A program made the translations under genes and the position numbers. Under the pieces are notes generated by a model. That model was not told the origin of the DNA. It searched no databases and was given only the letters and a program-made list of their open reading frames with translations. From NCBI GenBank assembly GCA_027577595.1, contig JANBRJ010000140.1, forward strand, positions 1 through 29,078: a stretch of 29,078 nt of DNA, given 5' to 3'. The DNA is from Coemansia sp. RSA 487 (lineage: Eukaryota > Kickxellomycota > Kickxellomycetes > Kickxellales > Kickxellaceae). Shown here one piece after another: positions 27,432-29,078 of this stretch (its first letter is position 1; each line of letters begins with the position of its first letter).

Positions 27432-29078
27432 ATGGACAACGAGGATATATTGGACACAGGAACACGCGTTATAAAGTGTCCCCTAAAATCTCTGGTGAAT
27501 AACAGAAATGATATTACCAAGGTAAACGACTATGTCGTAGTGGCCAACACAGCTTCTACACACATGTATGGGCTGGCTCGTTGGATATTTGTCCATGAAC
27601 TGGCTACTCACAAGCAGTTCGACCCCTCTGTGTACCTGGAAAAGAGGTTTTTTGGTGAGGTATTCCTGCACCTCACCAAGCAGAAATCTAGGCCGAATGT
27701 CAAGGCTGAAGTCCAGGAGTACAGGAGGATCATACGCAAGCATCTGGATGCGTACAAGGAGGCTGCTGGCATCACAGAGTTTGATATAGCCAACCCATGC
27801 CAGACAGCAAATTTTGAGGCAGCAAGAATTTACACTGCGTACGTAAATAATATACAGACCAAGTCTGGTCAGTACCTTCGGCGTGCAGTAAATGTTCTGC
27901 TGAAAACTCGGGAGCGCAAGAGGGCACTTGAGGAGGCAATGAAGGGCAGAACAACGGATGAGATAAAGGAGGCGTATGAAGGCCAGATTTGGAAACCTGG
28001 GCTAGAGTTGAAAGAGGCGATAAAGCACCGCAACACTGTTCTTCCAGTTATCACTGTGGGCGACAAGAACATCGGGGACATGCTTGAACCTGTGTTGACA
28101 GCATACGACAACGACTATGAGTTTGAAGAGGAAGGCCTTTATTACGATATTAAGGCTCATCCAAAAAAGTACTTCAAAGCATTCTATTGTTTGGCAGTGC
28201 TTCTTGAGACCAACGACTGCAGAGCTTTCCAATGTTTCTCGTTGCGGAAGTTGTTTGTGCCAATGCACATCGAAATTGACACCGCTGTATTGTGTCGAAG
28301 CATAATGGACTGGAAGTATAACGCGAAGTCTCCTATCGAAAACTATTGGTATAGGCTGTTCAATGAACAGTCAAGGGTGCTACGGACAAGAAACGGGTTC
28401 AGGTTCTACGGCACGATACAGACCGATGGTGTGTCGGTGTCTGTGATCAAAAAGACTGCAAAGGCCAAAACAAAAAGCGGCTGGAAAGCGAAGAAAAGGG
28501 ACACTGAAGCAAGTGCTGCCATCGAGGCCAGTGGAAGTGGGCTGACTGCCCCAGCCAAGACCGCGACTACTGACTTATTGCCAGAGGACCATCCCAAGAA
28601 GCCCAGGAAGCGAAAAAAGCTAGGGGGAAAGAAGTTGGGCGAGTTCACGTGTATCCACGAGCTTTCGCCAGAGCAGTTGGCCAACATGAAAGCCCCAATT
28701 TTCATGGATCCGGGTCGCCAGGACATTGTCTTTGGCATGACGGATGGGAGCACCTCTGAAGAGAAAGCTCTTTTCCGATACACACGGAGCCAGAAGGCTA
28801 AAGAAACCCGGACAACCCGCTACCGCAAGTTGAGGGAGAAGGTCAAGAAAGAGCATCCAGACAGCAGCGAAATCAAGGCTGCTGAAGCTAGTTTGGCTGC
28901 TTTTTCGTGCACATCGATATTGCCAGGTAAATATGAGCAATATATCAGGGCACGTGCTGCTGTTTGGCCAGTGCTGAGTAAATTCTACACGAACACCATG
29001 GCCACCAGCAAGAATGGGAACAACCCTCAGCCAATTCATCGCAAGCTTCGGCAATCCGCCCACATCAAGCAGCAACAA
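27432..29078 (+). CDS. Fanzor (eukaryotic TnpB-like RNA-guided nuclease), partial
   Basis: An uninterrupted frame of 549 codons from ATG 27432 that runs off the window. The architecture fits Fanzor: an N-terminal WED-like strand (RVIKCPLKSLV), long helical REC-like regions (about residues 25-300), then TDGVSVSV (331-338), the conserved strand before RuvC. A Lys-rich segment follows, with nuclear-localisation-like clusters (KKTAKAKTKSGWKAKK, and PKKPRKRKK at 388-396). RuvC-I is FMDPGRQDIVFGM, with Asp426 as the first catalytic residue. The typical Fanzor follow-up is RYTRSQKAKETRTTRY (449-464), and the bridge-like region ends in YEQYIRAR and IHRKLRQSAHIKQQ. Still missing at the edge are the RuvC-II Glu, the zinc-ribbon and the RuvC-III Asp. 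Fanzors are transposon-borne, use a guide RNA made from the element's 3' end and cleave DNA in the nucleus. The clean frame suggests a young or selected copy. A viral origin is possible for relatives, but the mariner neighbours favour a transposon. Confidence 0.85.
   Translation, partial: MDNEDILDTGTRVIKCPLKSLVNNRNDITKVNDYVVVANTASTHMYGLARWIFVHELATHKQFDPSVYLEKRFFGEVFLHLTKQKSRPNVKAEVQEYRRIIRKHLDAYKEAAGITEFDIANPCQTANFEAARIYTAYVNNIQTKSGQYLRRAVNVLLKTRERKRALEEAMKGRTTDEIKEAYEGQIWKPGLELKEAIKHRNTVLPVITVGDKNIGDMLEPVLTAYDNDYEFEEEGLYYDIKAHPKKYFKAFYCLAVLLETNDCRAFQCFSLRKLFVPMHIEIDTAVLCRSIMDWKYNAKSPIENYWYRLFNEQSRVLRTRNGFRFYGTIQTDGVSVSVIKKTAKAKTKSGWKAKKRDTEASAAIEASGSGLTAPAKTATTDLLPEDHPKKPRKRKKLGGKKLGEFTCIHELSPEQLANMKAPIFMDPGRQDIVFGMTDGSTSEEKALFRYTRSQKAKETRTTRYRKLREKVKKEHPDSSEIKAAEASLAAFSCTSILPGKYEQYIRARAAVWPVLSKFYTNTMATSKNGNNPQPIHRKLRQSAHIKQQQ

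Noticed and set aside
28620-29078. Minus-strand frame opposite the Fanzor frame
   Set aside because: The plus strand carries the conserved Fanzor motifs; the reverse translation has none.
1-29078. CRISPR arrays, rRNA or tRNA genes
   Set aside because: No regularly spaced repeats, rRNA-like conserved blocks or cloverleaf sequences were seen by eye.

Overview
This window looks like nuclear DNA of a fungus, most likely an early-diverging lineage (Mucoromycota or Zoopagomycota; inferred from gene content, not proven). The support is a set of fungal proteins with short spliceosomal introns (GT-AG, about 40-150 bp): two Kre2/Mnt1-type mannosyltransferases, a Las17/WASP, an Sso-type syntaxin, a Kin1/Kin2 kinase, an RTA1-like seven-TM protein and a GPI-anchored surface protein. 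Host genes are compact and intron-poor, separated by AT-rich spacers.

Layout: 1-1628 is AT-rich with a possible piggyBac fossil. 1629-6915 (+) carries an RTA1-like membrane protein, RMI1, a GM130-like golgin and a secreted Cys-rich GPI protein. 8032-9728 (+) is the WASP/Las17 gene (2 exons). 10193-11869 (+) is a plasma-membrane syntaxin (7 exons), convergent with a Max/Myc-like bHLH gene (13125-11999, -, 3 exons). 13126-14828 holds only an orphan basic C-terminal fragment and small palindromes. 14829-16061 (-) is mannosyltransferase copy A; 16300-21813 (-) is the very long Kin1 kinase; 23576-24754 (+) is mannosyltransferase copy B, in inverted orientation to copy A.

From about 25.7 kb to the end the window is mobile DNA. 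There is a decayed Tc1/mariner (DD34E) transposase gene, itself split by a 247-bp insertion with a 7-bp target duplication; then a 243-bp foldback (MITE-like) element; then a long uninterrupted open frame from 27432 off the right edge. Its sequence fits Fanzor, the eukaryotic relative of TnpB and the ancestor-type of RNA-guided nucleases. The first RuvC aspartate is present; the rest of the catalytic domain and any guide RNA lie beyond the window. This is the most exciting feature here.

Functionally, many host genes belong to secretion and polarised growth: golgin (Golgi tethering), Kre2 (Golgi O-/N-mannosylation), Sso syntaxin (exocytic fusion), Kin1 (known in yeast to act on exocytosis and polarity), Las17 (actin nucleation) and a GPI wall protein. 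The grouping may be chance. All exon boundaries come from reading splice signals and conserved protein sequence, without transcripts or database searches.
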